Positions 27,613-36,728 of a stretch of 64,000 nt of DNA are shown here, one piece after another (the first letter of the stretch is position 1; each line of letters opens with the position of its first letter). Position numbers and translations under genes: made by a program. The notes beneath the pieces are model-generated. The model had not been told where the DNA came from. It did no database searches and saw only the letters and a list, made by a program, of their open reading frames with translations. Source of the DNA: Enterococcus sp. DIV0212c (GTDB taxonomy: Bacteria > Bacillota > Bacilli > Lactobacillales > Enterococcaceae); the NCBI RefSeq assembly GCF_017377505.1, contig NZ_JAFREN010000025.1:57758-121757 (forward strand). Reading direction: 5' to 3'.

Positions 27613-28761
27613 ATGAGAACGTTTATCTTTGCTGAAAAGTTCTTTTTAAAAAGTGATGTAAAAGGACCTGGATATTTAGAAATCACAGATGGTATATTTG
27701 GAGATTTTTATAAAGAAGTTCCTGAAAAGGATGCAAAAGTAATTAAAGAAGAAGGCAAATGGATCGCACCTGGATTAGTCGATACACATATCCATGGCTA
27801 TATGAATCACGATGTAATGGATAGTGATGCTGAAGGCTTAAAAGTCATGTCAGAAGGATTATTATCTTGTGGTGTAACGTCATTTTTACCAACAACACTA
27901 ACATCAAGTAAAGAACGCTTAAAAGATGTTGCAAAAACGATTGGTGATGTGTATCAAGAAGTTCCAGGAGCAAAAGTTCAAGGAATCTATTTTGAAGGTC
28001 CTTTCTTTACCGAAGAACATAAAGGGGCTCAAAATCCAAGCTATTTCGGTGACCCAGATTTAGCAACATTCAATGAATGGCAAGAAGCTTCTGGCGGTTT
28101 GATCAAAAAAATCGCTTTAGCCCCAGAACGTAAAGGGGTTAAAGAATTTGTCAAAGCTGTCACAGATGAAGGTGTAGTCGTTGCGTTAGGTCATAGCGAT
28201 GCAACGTTAGAACAAGCTACAGATGCTGTTGAATCTGGTGCTAGTGTCTTTGTTCATGCTTACAATGGTATGCGTGGATTAAATCACCGTGAACCAGGAA
28301 TGGTTGGAGCGTTGATGTCATTAAATCATGTGTTCTCTGAATTGATTTGTGATGGACACCACGTTCACCCAAATGCAGCAGACATTTTAATGGAAAAAGC
28401 AGGACATGACCATGTGGCTTTGATTACTGACTGTATGATGGCTGGCGGTATGCCAGACGGCAATTACAATTTAGGCGAGTTTCCAGTTGTTGTAAAAGAC
28501 GGAACTGCTCGTTTAGAGTCTGGTAATTTAGCCGGTAGTATTTTGAAATTAAAAGAAGCAATCAAAAATGTTGTTGACTGGGAAATCGCAACACCAGAAC
28601 AAGCAATTATGATGGCAACATTAGTTCCAGCAGTAAGTTGTAAAATTGATGATAAATGCGGCATGATCACTAACGGTCGTGATGCTGACTTTATCGTTTT
28701 AAATCCTAATATGGAATTAGATGCAACATATTTAGACGGCGTAGAACGTTACCGTGCATAA
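27613..28761 (+). CDS. nagA: N-acetylglucosamine-6-phosphate deacetylase
   Basis: This 382-residue cytoplasmic amidohydrolase removes acetate from GlcNAc-6-P to give GlcN-6-P, the step before NagB. Visible family motifs are the metal region PGLVDTHIHGYMNHDVM (near 52-68), FEGPFFTEEHKGAQNP (near 124-139), the His ligand in LGHSDATLEQA (near 193), HAYNGMRGLNHREPG and the catalytic Asp in ITDCMMAGG (near 272-280). The start at 27613 has GAAGG 6 nt upstream; the ATG at 27607 directly abuts that site. The upstream NagR-type operator supports induction by amino sugars. nagB is not in the window. Confidence 0.95.
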   Translation: MRTFIFAEKFFLKSDVKGPGYLEITDGIFGDFYKEVPEKDAKVIKEEGKWIAPGLVDTHIHGYMNHDVMDSDAEGLKVMSEGLLSCGVTSFLPTTLTSSKERLKDVAKTIGDVYQEVPGAKVQGIYFEGPFFTEEHKGAQNPSYFGDPDLATFNEWQEASGGLIKKIALAPERKGVKEFVKAVTDEGVVVALGHSDATLEQATDAVESGASVFVHAYNGMRGLNHREPGMVGALMSLNHVFSELICDGHHVHPNAADILMEKAGHDHVALITDCMMAGGMPDGNYNLGEFPVVVKDGTARLESGNLAGSILKLKEAIKNVVDWEIATPEQAIMMATLVPAVSCKIDDKCGMITNGRDADFIVLNPNMELDATYLDGVERYRA

Positions 28762-28767
28762 TAAAAT

Positions 28768-28807
28768 AAAAAAGATTTCAGCAAAATTCTGCTGAAATCT
28801 TTTTTTA
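28768..28807. terminator. Bidirectional terminator after nagA
   Basis: AGATTTCAGCA pairs with TGCTGAAATCT, flanked by long A and T runs. It overlaps the last bases of the convergent SUKH-like gene. Confidence 0.88.
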
Positions 28808-29194
28808 TTTTGTGATCTTAGGCAATATAGATGAATCTAGTGAACCATTTAAATAGTCAATAAAAAAATCAGCTAGAAATAAATCATAAATTTCAAGATC
28901 CGATTTATACAGCGAAACAGGAATTACAAAGGTTTGTTCTTTTGTACCTGCAATATAATCGCCATCAATTGTTTGAGCAACAATTAAAAATTCATCTTCT
29001 TTCCATTTTGAAATATCATCTAAAGAAATAGTTTCTTCTGAAGCAAGGTACTGAACGTTATTTTCGAATTGCTCTTCGAGGGCGTGACTGAAGACAATGA
29101 TACTATCTTCATCTTGTTCATTGTCTAAAACGATAGTTAAAAAATTTTGTGGGTCATTATCAGTGAGCTGTTCTTTGATTTTTTGAAAGTCCAT
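28805..29194 (-). CDS. SUKH-like protein, possible nuclease immunity
   Basis: This 129-residue acidic cytoplasmic protein has no signal sequence. The order of elements, a VFSHALEEQF segment, then WKEDEFLIVAQTIDGDYIAG and a final helix LYDLFLADFFIDYL-like stretch, resembles the SUKH (SMI1/KNR4) superfamily. Many SUKH members neutralise nuclease toxins. It lies 54 nt downstream of, and on the same strand as, a membrane-anchored nuclease gene, so an immunity role is a fair inference but is not shown. GAGGAGGT precedes the ATG. The family call is by eye. Confidence 0.6.
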   Translation of the reverse strand: MDFQKIKEQLTDNDPQNFLTIVLDNEQDEDSIIVFSHALEEQFENNVQYLASEETISLDDISKWKEDEFLIVAQTIDGDYIAGTKEQTFVIPVSLYKSDLEIYDLFLADFFIDYLNGSLDSSILPKITK

Positions 29195-29248
29195 TAAATT
29201 ACCTCCTCATTTAAAAGCGCAGCAAGTTTATTCAGAACGAATAGATAG

Positions 29249-29917
29249 CTACTTTTCATTTAAAATCGTTACATGAAAATCAACTGTCGTATTTTTATTA
29301 AGACCTTTCGCTTCTAAATCAATTTGCTTACATAACAATTCAGTTCCTTCATAAACTGGAGTGACCCGATAACGAATCGTTTCACCTTTATCTAAAGCTT
29401 GGCGGATTTGGTTTTCATATTTTGTCATAAACGGTGTATTTACCGGCGTTTGATAAAGGGTAGTGAGATTTCTTGAATCATCACCTGAACCACCTAGCTG
29501 ACGACCAATTAAATGACCTCTAGAATGATTGGTTGGATCAGTACCGGAAATAAATCCAGGTGGGCGGATATCTTTATTCGCTGAGGTTCCTGTGTTGACC
29601 ATTGCGGGTTTCAATAGGGCATCAGCGCCAGTTGCACGACCGAGTGAATCTAATGAGTGATAATCGATCCAGCCTTTCTTGCTATCAGCCAGTTCCGCTG
29701 CTGAAAAAGTTGCTGCGCCAAGTTCTTTAGGACCAGGGTTTGTAGAGGTCGTGGGTTTAGTAGAATTTGGTTTTGTTTGTTGTTGCGTTTCGATGCCAAA
29801 TAATTTTTGAACGTCATCTGGGACTTGAACTCCAAAAACGCCTAAAACTAAAATAATTAAAACCGCGACAAGCATCACTGCTGGACTAAATGGCGGTTTT
29901 TGTTTTTTTCTTGCCAT
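29249..29917 (-). CDS. Membrane-anchored DNA/RNA non-specific endonuclease
   Basis: This 222-residue protein has one N-terminal membrane segment (about 13-31, AVMLVAVLIILVLGVFGV) after a short basic stretch. A Thr/Ser/Pro-rich linker (about 44-65) and a beta-beta-alpha-metal nuclease domain (about 70-220) follow. The catalytic block is NHSRGHLIGRQLGGSG (about 130-145) followed by RNLTTLYQTPVN, the family's RGH and Asn positions. The relatives are the streptococcal EndA/Spd-like nucleases used for DNA uptake, nutrient release or escape from DNA nets. The active domain should face outside. The adjacent SUKH-like gene suggests that the producer may need protection. Confidence 0.88.
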   Translation of the reverse strand: MARKKQKPPFSPAVMLVAVLIILVLGVFGVQVPDDVQKLFGIETQQQTKPNSTKPTTSTNPGPKELGAATFSAAELADSKKGWIDYHSLDSLGRATGADALLKPAMVNTGTSANKDIRPPGFISGTDPTNHSRGHLIGRQLGGSGDDSRNLTTLYQTPVNTPFMTKYENQIRQALDKGETIRYRVTPVYEGTELLCKQIDLEAKGLNKNTTVDFHVTILNEK

Positions 29918-30129
29918 GATTCTTCTCCTAACTAATATCAGAGGTTGAGAAAAAATACGAAACTCCGATAAAATAAACAGGAGTTACTTTTGACTCACCA
30001 ATGGTTCAAATAGATGACCATCGTTCTATTATACGAAAAAAATGAAAAAAATCAAAATGGTTTTGAGCTCGTAGAGGACTTGTTAGACTTCTTATGATAA
30101 AATTTCATTGAGAGGGGATTTGGACAATC

Positions 30130-30831
30130 ATGGCTTATATTGACGTAATAAATGAGTATAAAAGATACCACATGGGAGATACAACGATTGCTGCAAATGA
30201 TGGGATCAGTTTTTCAGTAGAAAAAGGTGAAGTTGTCGTAATCTTAGGACCTAGTGGTGCAGGAAAATCAACCGTTTTAAACATACTAGGCGGGATGGAT
30301 TCATGTGATGAAGGACAAATCGTTATAGATGGAACAGATATAGCAACATTTAATGAAAAGCAATTAACAACTTACCGCAGAAATGACGTAGGTTTTGTTT
30401 TTCAGTTTTATAATTTAGTACCGAATTTAACCACAAAAGAAAATGTTGAACTGGCTTCTCAAATCGTTTCGGATGCGTTAGATCCTGAAGAAGTACTGAA
30501 ATCTGTGGGCTTAGGTGCTCGCTTGGATAATTTTCCAGCGCAATTATCTGGTGGCGAACAACAACGTGTAACGATAGCCAGAGCAATTGCCAAGCGTCCT
30601 AAACTATTATTGTGTGACGAACCGACAGGAGCACTTGATTATGAAACAGGAAAACAAATATTAACTATTTTACAGGAAACAGCTCATAATACAGGAACGA
30701 CAGTGATTATCATCACTCATAATTCGGCTATTGCACCAATGGCTGATCGTGTGATCCGTATCAATGACGCAAAAGTTAGAAGTGAAACGATCAATGATGA
30801 GCCTAAACCTGTAGCAGAGATAGAATGGTAG
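30130..30831 (+). CDS. ABC transporter ATP-binding protein
   Basis: This 233-residue ATPase of the MacB/LolD type is encoded directly before the giant permease. Walker A is GPSGAGKST (about 40-48). The Q-loop lies in [12 protein letters not shown], the signature is LSGGEQQR (about 139-146), Walker B is [12 protein letters not shown] and the H-loop is in IIITHN. The stop codon TAG abuts the ribosome site of the next gene, so the two are coupled. GAGGGG lies before the ATG. Confidence 0.93.
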   Translation: MAYIDVINEYKRYHMGDTTIAANDGISFSVEKGEVVVILGPSGAGKSTVLNILGGMDSCDEGQIVIDGTDIATFNEKQLTTYRRNDVGFVFQFYNLVPNLTTKENVELASQIVSDALDPEEVLKSVGLGARLDNFPAQLSGGEQQRVTIARAIAKRPKLLLCDEPTGALDYETGKQILTILQETAHNTGTTVIIITHNSAIAPMADRVIRINDAKVRSETINDEPKPVAEIEW

Positions 30832-30840
30832 GTGACAGTG

Positions 30841-33800
30841 TTGAAAAAGACCGCGTTACTCAAAACCAGTTTTCGTGAAATCAAACAATCTAAAACACGA
30901 TTTTTATCCATCATGGGGATTATCTTTTTAGGTGTCTTAGTTTTTGTTGGGTTAAAAGCAACTGGACCAGATATGACTCAGACAGCTTCAAACTATTATC
31001 AAAAGCAGAAACTACCAGATGCTCGAATCGTTTCTACGCTAGGTTTGGCAGATAAAGATCTAGAAGCCGTTAAACAAGTCAAAGATGTTGCAGCAGTTTT
31101 TCCTAGATACACGAAAGATATTGCTATCAGCGAGAAAAATGTAGCTGTAAAATTTGTTAGTTATGATTTAAAAGAAAAGCAACCGTTGATTGATTATCGA
31201 TTGATCAAAGGGCGAATGCCTGAAAAAAGTGGAGAAGTTGTTTTAGATGATCTTGCTGAAACGCGAGGACACTACAAATTAGGTGAGACGCTTACGCTTT
31301 CAAAAGAAGACGATAAAGATAACTCGTTAAAAAAAGAGCAATTTAAAATTGTCGGGTTTGTTCAATCACCTGAATATATCGAGAATACTTCTAGAGGGAA
31401 TACAACAATTGGTAAAGGATCATTAGATTTTTTTGCAGTGGTTCCCAAAGAAGATATGGCTCTTTCAACCTATACAGAAATTTTGCTATCGTTTAAAGGC
31501 TTAAATGATATAGACAGCTACTCACAAGAGTATAAAGATAAACGAGAAAAAGCTGTTTCAGCCGTTAAACAAGCAATGAAAAAACGTCCTGAACAACGTG
31601 TGGATGAAATTCGTGAAGAGTCAAAAGCTTCATTTGAACAAGCACAAAAAGAGATCACTGATGGGGAAAATGCGCTGAAAGATGCTGAAACCAAACTACA
31701 AACAAGTGAACAAGAATTAGCATCAGGCAAACAAGAACTAGCTCAAGCACAGGCTGACTATACACAACAAATCACAGCCGCTGAAAATGAATTGGCTGAA
31801 AATCAAGCAACGATCTCAAATGGTGTGAATGAGCTTGCAGCGCAAAAAAATGAACTCGAAACAAAGAAAAATGAATTAGCTCAAGCTTCGGTTCAAGTTA
31901 CTCAAGGACAAAACGCATTGCCAGGTTTACAGCAACAACGTAATGAAGCTGCTGCAGCCAGTGAATCGTTAAACCAGTTAGTCAATGGTTATCAGAGTTT
32001 AGCTTCTTCAGTTGCGATTTTAGATCGGGTTCCTGATGATTTGTTGGCAGAGAGTATTACAGAAGCTGCACCTCAGCTACAAACAGCATTGCAAGCATTA
32101 GGATCACCAGCCGAAGTGACTGCTGCGGTCAACCAATTGATTGCTCAACCAGTTAGAGGAAATATAGCAGTCGTTATGGGTACAATCAATAGTGCTTTAA
32201 CTAACATAGCAGCCCAACAAGCTCAAGCAACACAAGGTCTGCAAACCCTTGATCAAACGATTGGAACAATCAATCAGTCAATCGCACAGTTTACAGAAGG
32301 TCAGCAACAGCTCAATGCGGCAGAGGCACAAATCGCTCAAGCTGAATCACAGTTGGCATCTGCTCAAGAACAATTAGCGGTAGGACGTCAACAATTCGAG
32401 CAGTCTAAAATTGATGGTCAAGCAAAATTAAATGAAGCACAAGCTAAAATCGATGAAGGACAAAGTGCATATGATCAAGGTTTAGCTGAGTTTCAAAAGA
32501 AAAAAACTGAGACTTTGCCTAAGTTGAATGAAGCTAAAGAACAATTAGCAAAGAAACAAAAAGAATTAGCTGATTTAAAAGCAGCAGATTATTATTATTT
32601 TACGAGAGATGATAATCCTGGCTATTCAGAATATGAAGATAATGCTGATCGGATTTCTTCTTTGTCAACGGTTTTCCCACTATTCTTTTTCTTGATTGCT
32701 GCATTAGTTAGTTTAACGACGATGACGCGAATGGTAGAAGAAAAGCGGATGGAAATTGGTAGTCTAAAAGCATTAGGTTATCGAAATGGTGAAATTGCGT
32801 TTAAATTCTTAGTGTATGCAACAATTGCCAGCTTATGTGGGGCTGTTTTAGGCCTATTCGTAGGATATTACTTGTTCCCAACAATCATTTTTGATGCGTA
32901 TGGACAGTTATATAATATTCCTGATTTTGTCACTCCGTGGTATTTGAGTTACAGTTTGATCGGTATTTTGATTGCTATCTTATGTACGGCTGGTGCCGCG
33001 ATGGTTGTCTTGCGTATTGATTTATTCAGTACATCTGCTAGCTTACTGCGCCCCAAAGCACCGAAAGCAGGTCAAAGAATTTGGTTGGAACGCGTGAAAC
33101 CAATTTGGAATCGATTAAGTTTTATTCAAAAAGTCACTGCGCGAAATTTATTCCGTTATAAACAGAGAATGTTGATGACGGTTTTAGGGATTGCCGGATG
33201 TATGGCGTTGATTATTACAGGTTTTGGATTAAAAGATTCGATTTCTGATATCGTTGACGTACAATTCAATAAAATTTGGCACTATCAAGCAATCGTGACA
33301 TTTAAAGACGATGCTTCTGAGAAAGAAACGCAAAATTATCAAGAGGTATTAAACAAGGTCGATGGACTGAAAGAAACCATGCCATTACATGTTGAGTCTT
33401 TGAAAACGACTAAAAATTCAAATGCCAAGCAAAGTGTTTCTATCTATGTTCCTGAAAAACCAAAAGAAATCGATCACTTTATTTTATTCAATGATCGACA
33501 ATCTGGTGAAAAATATCAATTAACAGATGACGGTGTGATCATCAATGAAAAATTAGCAAATCTATTTAAGTATAAAGTCGGCGATACACTTGTCCTAAAA
33601 AATAGTGACAACCAAGAATATAAATTTAAAATAAATGCAATCGCTGAAAACTACACTGGCCACTTTGCTTATATGTCGCCAAAATATTACCAAAAAATAG
33701 TTGAAAAAGAACCTCAGTACAACACAGAATTTTTACTCTTTGATAAAACACCTAGTGAGAAAGTGGAAGCTTCAATCGGAAAAGACTTGATGGAAAATCA

Positions 33801-34266
33801 GAACGTGTTAAATGTTTCTTTCTTATCGATTTCCAGCGACGCTCTAGACGATACGATTCATAGCTTGAATATTGTGGTTTGGGTCCTGATAACTGTGTCT
33901 GGGTTACTGGCGTTTATTGTTTTATACAATCTAACGAATATCAATATTTCAGAACGAATCAGAGAACTTTCCACAATCAAAGTTCTAGGATTTTATGATA
34001 AAGAAGTAACGATGTATGTTTATCGTGAGAATATCATTTTAACAGTGATTGGCATTTTCTTTGGATGCTTTTTTGGAAAACTTGTTCATGGCTATGTGCT
34101 GACGACTGTAGAAGTGGATATGCTGATGTTTTCACCGACCATCCATTGGTTTAGCTATGTGTATTCAGGATTGATCACCTTGTTCTTTACATTGCTAGTT
34201 ATGGTCTTTATGCATAGAAAATTGAAAAAAGTAGACATGATCGAAGCTTTGAAATCAAATGAATAA
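30841..34266 (+). CDS. Large FtsX-type ABC permease with coiled-coil domain
   Basis: From TTG 30841 this is a 1141-residue permease with two FtsX units. The first helix is near 18-40 and three more are near 605-720. A second unit has a helix near 780-800 and three near 1015-1125, ending VDMIEALKSNE. Between helices 1 and 2 lies an extracellular domain. It contains a very long heptad-rich coiled coil (about 255-580), rich in Gln, Ala and Glu and partly repeated (ELAQAQADY, LASAQEQLAVG, KKQKELADLK). Such permeases act with the ATPase in lipid, peptide or envelope functions; the substrate is unknown. TTG has AGGTGA 5 nt before it; GTGs at 30832 and 30838 overlap that site. Confidence 0.88.
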   Translation: MKKTALLKTSFREIKQSKTRFLSIMGIIFLGVLVFVGLKATGPDMTQTASNYYQKQKLPDARIVSTLGLADKDLEAVKQVKDVAAVFPRYTKDIAISEKNVAVKFVSYDLKEKQPLIDYRLIKGRMPEKSGEVVLDDLAETRGHYKLGETLTLSKEDDKDNSLKKEQFKIVGFVQSPEYIENTSRGNTTIGKGSLDFFAVVPKEDMALSTYTEILLSFKGLNDIDSYSQEYKDKREKAVSAVKQAMKKRPEQRVDEIREESKASFEQAQKEITDGENALKDAETKLQTSEQELASGKQELAQAQADYTQQITAAENELAENQATISNGVNELAAQKNELETKKNELAQASVQVTQGQNALPGLQQQRNEAAAASESLNQLVNGYQSLASSVAILDRVPDDLLAESITEAAPQLQTALQALGSPAEVTAAVNQLIAQPVRGNIAVVMGTINSALTNIAAQQAQATQGLQTLDQTIGTINQSIAQFTEGQQQLNAAEAQIAQAESQLASAQEQLAVGRQQFEQSKIDGQAKLNEAQAKIDEGQSAYDQGLAEFQKKKTETLPKLNEAKEQLAKKQKELADLKAADYYYFTRDDNPGYSEYEDNADRISSLSTVFPLFFFLIAALVSLTTMTRMVEEKRMEIGSLKALGYRNGEIAFKFLVYATIASLCGAVLGLFVGYYLFPTIIFDAYGQLYNIPDFVTPWYLSYSLIGILIAILCTAGAAMVVLRIDLFSTSASLLRPKAPKAGQRIWLERVKPIWNRLSFIQKVTARNLFRYKQRMLMTVLGIAGCMALIITGFGLKDSISDIVDVQFNKIWHYQAIVTFKDDASEKETQNYQEVLNKVDGLKETMPLHVESLKTTKNSNAKQSVSIYVPEKPKEIDHFILFNDRQSGEKYQLTDDGVIINEKLANLFKYKVGDTLVLKNSDNQEYKFKINAIAENYTGHFAYMSPKYYQKIVEKEPQYNTEFLLFDKTPSEKVEASIGKDLMENQNVLNVSFLSISSDALDDTIHSLNIVVWVLITVSGLLAFIVLYNLTNINISERIRELSTIKVLGFYDKEVTMYVYRENIILTVIGIFFGCFFGKLVHGYVLTTVEVDMLMFSPTIHWFSYVYSGLITLFFTLLVMVFMHRKLKKVDMIEALKSNE

Positions 34267-34279
34267 AAAGAATTAGAGA

Positions 34280-34328
34280 ATGGAACAAATGAACTTTTTT
34301 ACTAAGGTTTATTTGTTTCATTTTTTTG
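34280..34328 (+). terminator. Terminator after the large ABC exporter
   Basis: ATGGAACAAATGAAC pairs, with two G-T pairs, to GTTTATTTGTTTCAT and is followed by seven T. The arm again contains the GAACAAA core. Confidence 0.82.
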
Positions 34329-34528
34329 AATTAAAAGATAAGACAAAAGCATTAACTCTAACAAATAGGATGGAGCTATTTTTGCTCTCAAGTATATGAT
34401 TTTTTCAAGATTAGCTGTCATTTTGTACAAAGTATTGGTAAAATATAGATATCATCGGGAGAAAGTCGGGAGAGAATGGATGACCGTTGCCTATATTAAA
34501 ACGTAACAAAAAAGGCAAAGGAGCGTAA
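34329..34528. other. Leader region before the NfeD-flotillin operon
   Basis: This is non-coding, AT-rich sequence. A weak promoter candidate is TTGTAC (34423-34428) with TATAGA (34444-34449) at a short 15-nt spacing. No strong operator or aptamer was recognised. Confidence 0.35.
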
Positions 34529-34555
34529 ATGGGAAAGTGGACACTACTATTTTAG
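34529..34555 (+). CDS. Eight-codon leader ORF with strong ribosome site
   Basis: ATG at 34529 has AAAGGAG five bases upstream and encodes MGKWTLLF before TAG. It lies 55 nt before the NfeD gene. The ribosome site is as good as those of real genes nearby, so translation is plausible. The peptide could act as a leader, or the match may be chance. Confidence 0.3.
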   Translation: MGKWTLLF

Positions 34556-34610
34556 GGATGAAATAATTAGAGATAGTCGAAACAGACCTGTAAAGGGAAG
34601 GGGTGAGAAC

Positions 34611-35135
34611 GTGATACAAGGAATTCCGATTGAAACGATTTACCTTTATGTACTGATTGCTTGTGCAGGAATTGCTGTTTTACTAGTAATATTTGGGGAT
34701 ATATTTGATTTTGATGGACCGATCGATCCAATGTTGGCCATTCCATGGCTAGCCTTTACTTCATTATTTGGTTATCTTGGAGAAAGATTGCTGGAATGGA
34801 ATCATTTGATGCTGTTTTTAGTTAGTGGAGCGATTGCTTCGATACTAGTTTTTTTCTTAAATTTTTATGTGTTGGTGCCGATGAAAAATGCAGAATCAAC
34901 CATTTCTATTTCTGAAAAGGACATGGAAGGTAATACGGCAACCGTCGTTACGCCAATTCCAGTCAGCGGGATGGGTGAGATTCAATTTAAAAGTGTCACT
35001 GGTTCGATCAGCCGCCCAGCAGCTTTTTATGCACCACAAAATCAACCGATCGATAGAGGCGCACAGGTGCTGATCATTGAAATCAGAAATCGCGTGTGTT
35101 ATGTAGTTCCCTATGAAGGAAGCTTACGATTATAA
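34611..35135 (+). CDS. NfeD-family membrane protein (YuaF type)
   Basis: This 174-residue protein has three membrane segments (about 10-30, 40-60, 65-90) and a C-terminal OB-fold domain (about 100-174), which shows EGNTATVVTPIPVSGMGEI and VLIIEIRNRVCYVVPYE. It lacks the protease domain of long NfeD proteins. Short NfeD proteins of the YuaF type are encoded with flotillins and help organise membrane microdomains, and the next gene here is a flotillin. It starts at GTG with AGGGGTGA upstream. The 20-nt gap to floT indicates an operon. Confidence 0.9.
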   Translation: MIQGIPIETIYLYVLIACAGIAVLLVIFGDIFDFDGPIDPMLAIPWLAFTSLFGYLGERLLEWNHLMLFLVSGAIASILVFFLNFYVLVPMKNAESTISISEKDMEGNTATVVTPIPVSGMGEIQFKSVTGSISRPAAFYAPQNQPIDRGAQVLIIEIRNRVCYVVPYEGSLRL

Positions 35136-35155
35136 AAAAGAAGGAGTAGAAGAAA

Positions 35156-36628
35156 ATGGAATTAGGGATTTTAGGACCAATTGTTCTGGTTGTATTTATT
35201 TTATTAATGCTGCTGATTGTGTTCATTTCAAAATATCAAACAGCTAAACCAGATGAAGCGTTGATTATTAGTGGGAGCTATTTAGGTAGTAAAAATGTTC
35301 ATGCAGATGAAAGCGGTAATAAAATAAAAATCGTTCGTGGTGGAGGAGCTTTTGTGCTACCAGTATTCCAACGATCAAACCGTATCAGTTTACTATCAAG
35401 TAAGTTAGATGTATCGACTCCAGAGGTTTACACGGAACAAGGAGTTCCAGTGATGTGTGATGGTACATCGATCATCAAAATCGGTTCTTCTGTAGAAGAA
35501 ATCGCAACAGCTGCGGAACAATTTTTAGGTAAAACGCGTGAAGAGCTTGAAAATGAAGCACGTGAAGTGCTAGAAGGACATCTTCGTTCGATTTTAGGTT
35601 CTATGACAGTGGAAGAAATTTATCAAAATCGTGATAAATTCAGCCAAAGTGTGCAAGAAGTTGCTAGTGTAGATTTAGCGAAAATGGGTCTGATCATTGT
35701 ATCATTTACCATTAAAGAAGTTCGCGATAAAAATGGCTACTTGGATTCTCTAGGTAAACCAAGAATCGCACAAGTTAAACGTGATGCAGATATCGCTGAA
35801 GCTGAAGCTTGGAAAGAAACACGAATCAAAAAAGCCGAAGCTGAAAAAGAATCACAACAAGCAGAATTACAACGTCAAACTGAAATCGCTGAAGCATCAA
35901 AAGAAAAAGAATTAAAATTAGCAACATATAAAGAAGCACAAGATATCGCAAAAGCCAAAGCTGACCAAGCCTACAATTTGGAAACAGCTAAAGCCCAACA
36001 AGAAGTTATTGCACAAGAGATGGAAGTTAAAGTCATCGAACGTCAAAAACAAATCGAATTAGAAGAAAAAGAAATCGTTCGTCGTGAAAAGCAATACGAT
36101 TCAGAAGTGAAGAAAAAAGCCGATGCTGATCGTTATGCAAAAGAGCAAGAAGCCCTAGCTCAAAAAGCTCGTGAAGTTGCCGAAGCTGAAGCAGAGCGTT
36201 TCCGTGTGGAATCATTAGCAGAAGCTGAAGCTAACCAAACACGTTTAGCAGGACAAGCTGAAGCAGAATCTATTTTAGCTCGTGGTGCGGCTGAAGCCGA
36301 AGCCAAACAAAAGATCGCCGATGCCTTCAAGGAATACGGCGAAGCAGCTGTGTTAAGCATGGTTATGGAAATGTTGCCACAATTAATGAAAGAAGCGGCT
36401 CAACCACTTAGCAACATTGATAAAATCTCTGTTGTTGATACAGGTGGCGGTGGCGAAAATGCAGGAGCTAACCGTATTACCAATTATGCGACGAACTTAT
36501 TAGCTGGTACTCAAGAAACTTTGAAAGAAACAACTGGCTTAGATGTCAAAGAATTGATCGAAAACTTTTCAAAAAAAGGAACGAACAGCAATGTGAATTT
36601 CTATAGTGATAATGAAGAAAATAAATAA
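35156..36628 (+). CDS. floT: Flotillin family protein FloT (YuaG)
   Basis: This 490-residue flotillin has an N-terminal membrane hairpin (about 5-28), then an SPFH/band-7 domain (about 30-200; IVRGGGAFVLPVFQRSNRISLLS). A long Ala/Glu/Lys-rich flotillin coiled coil follows (about 205-410, with repeated EAEA units such as AEAEAERFRVESLAEAEA). The variable C-terminal tail contains a Gly-rich patch (VVDTGGGGENAG). Flotillins scaffold functional membrane microdomains and affect signalling and secretion. With the NfeD partner it matches the yuaF-yuaG pair of Bacillus. A strong terminator follows. Confidence 0.95.
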   Translation: MELGILGPIVLVVFILLMLLIVFISKYQTAKPDEALIISGSYLGSKNVHADESGNKIKIVRGGGAFVLPVFQRSNRISLLSSKLDVSTPEVYTEQGVPVMCDGTSIIKIGSSVEEIATAAEQFLGKTREELENEAREVLEGHLRSILGSMTVEEIYQNRDKFSQSVQEVASVDLAKMGLIIVSFTIKEVRDKNGYLDSLGKPRIAQVKRDADIAEAEAWKETRIKKAEAEKESQQAELQRQTEIAEASKEKELKLATYKEAQDIAKAKADQAYNLETAKAQQEVIAQEMEVKVIERQKQIELEEKEIVRREKQYDSEVKKKADADRYAKEQEALAQKAREVAEAEAERFRVESLAEAEANQTRLAGQAEAESILARGAAEAEAKQKIADAFKEYGEAAVLSMVMEMLPQLMKEAAQPLSNIDKISVVDTGGGGENAGANRITNYATNLLAGTQETLKETTGLDVKELIENFSKKGTNSNVNFYSDNEENK

Positions 36629-36631
36629 ATA

Positions 36632-36693
36632 AAAAAAACGTACAAGGTTTATTCCAGCATACAAATGCTAGAATACTTGTACGTTTTTTTTAT
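36632..36693. terminator. Bidirectional terminator, floT / MFS gene
   Basis: AAAAAACGTACAAG pairs with CTTGTACGTTTTTT, with a second stem (TATTCCAGCAT / ATGCTAGAATA) on top. It is flanked by A and T runs and serves convergent genes. Confidence 0.88.
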
Positions 36694-36728
36694 TTTTACT
36701 GATGCTGTCTATAAAAAAATTACTACGT

